The translations under genes and the position numbers were made by a program. From positions 1-15,734 of the forward strand of contig CAZMFZ010000091.1 in the NCBI GenBank assembly GCA_964565665.1: a DNA stretch of 15,734 bases, written 5' to 3'. Source of the DNA: CAZMFZ01 sp964565665 (lineage in GTDB: Bacteria > Bacteroidota > Bacteroidia > Cytophagales > UBA9547). This document shows positions 15,642 through 15,734 of the stretch, one piece after another. Every line of letters begins with the position of its first letter. Position 1 is the stretch's first letter. The notes under the pieces were generated by a model. That model saw only the letters and a program-made list of their open reading frames with translations, made no database searches and was not told the origin of the DNA.

Positions 15642-15734
15642 AGTATCAGTGTGTTAATGTAGAATTGGGGAGAAATTATTTGCATATTCTGAATTTGGTA
15701 TATTTTACAATAATATAATATTACAGAAGAATAT

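Overview
The window reads as chromosomal DNA of a Bacteroidota species (Cytophagia/Sphingobacteriia-like). Evidence: AT-rich sequence, weak Shine-Dalgarno signals, TAnnTTTG-type -7 promoter elements, a rpoC followed by a DUF3467 gene, a 1217-residue NtrY-like kinase, and a lipoprotein signal ending in Ser-Cys-Lys-Lys. All intact genes lie on the minus strand, so transcription runs from high to low coordinates. The plus strand carries only a decayed toxin-antitoxin pair.

Layout in transcription order. At 15366-15641 is a badly frameshifted IS701-type transposase fragment on the same strand as, and just upstream of, rpoC (15167-10857, complete, both zinc sites and the catalytic NADFDGD intact). 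No rpoB sequence is visible in the 567 bases upstream of rpoC. After a terminator-like hairpin comes a DUF3467 gene with a GTG start (10741-10415), closed by a strong 15-bp hairpin. A new transcription unit then seems to start: a prokaryotic pentameric ligand-gated ion channel homologue (10277-9255), recQ (9242-7335) and a multi-membrane-span NtrY-like histidine kinase (7298-3645, TTG start), with gaps of 12 and 36 bases. A complete parD-parE toxin-antitoxin operon follows (3508-2964), with a palindrome inside its promoter. Next are an M48 lipoprotein metalloprotease (2755-1943) with its own terminator and a YihY/BrkB membrane protein (1869-964). The low-coordinate end (1-960) is a gene graveyard: stem-loops, an antitoxin-like frame without ATG and a PIN-domain toxin broken by three single-base shifts.

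How they fit together. rpoC is core transcription machinery. recQ is DNA repair. The kinase, the channel, the protease and YihY all act at or in the cell envelope, and no response regulator is adjacent to the kinase. The two ends of the window and the parDE locus show repeated traffic of mobile or selfish DNA around this core segment. The most unusual items are the ligand-gated channel homologue, a transposase relic occupying the place where rpoB normally sits, and a clean ParD operator candidate. I saw no CRISPR array, tRNA, rRNA or intact mobile element, and no clearly new multi-gene system.
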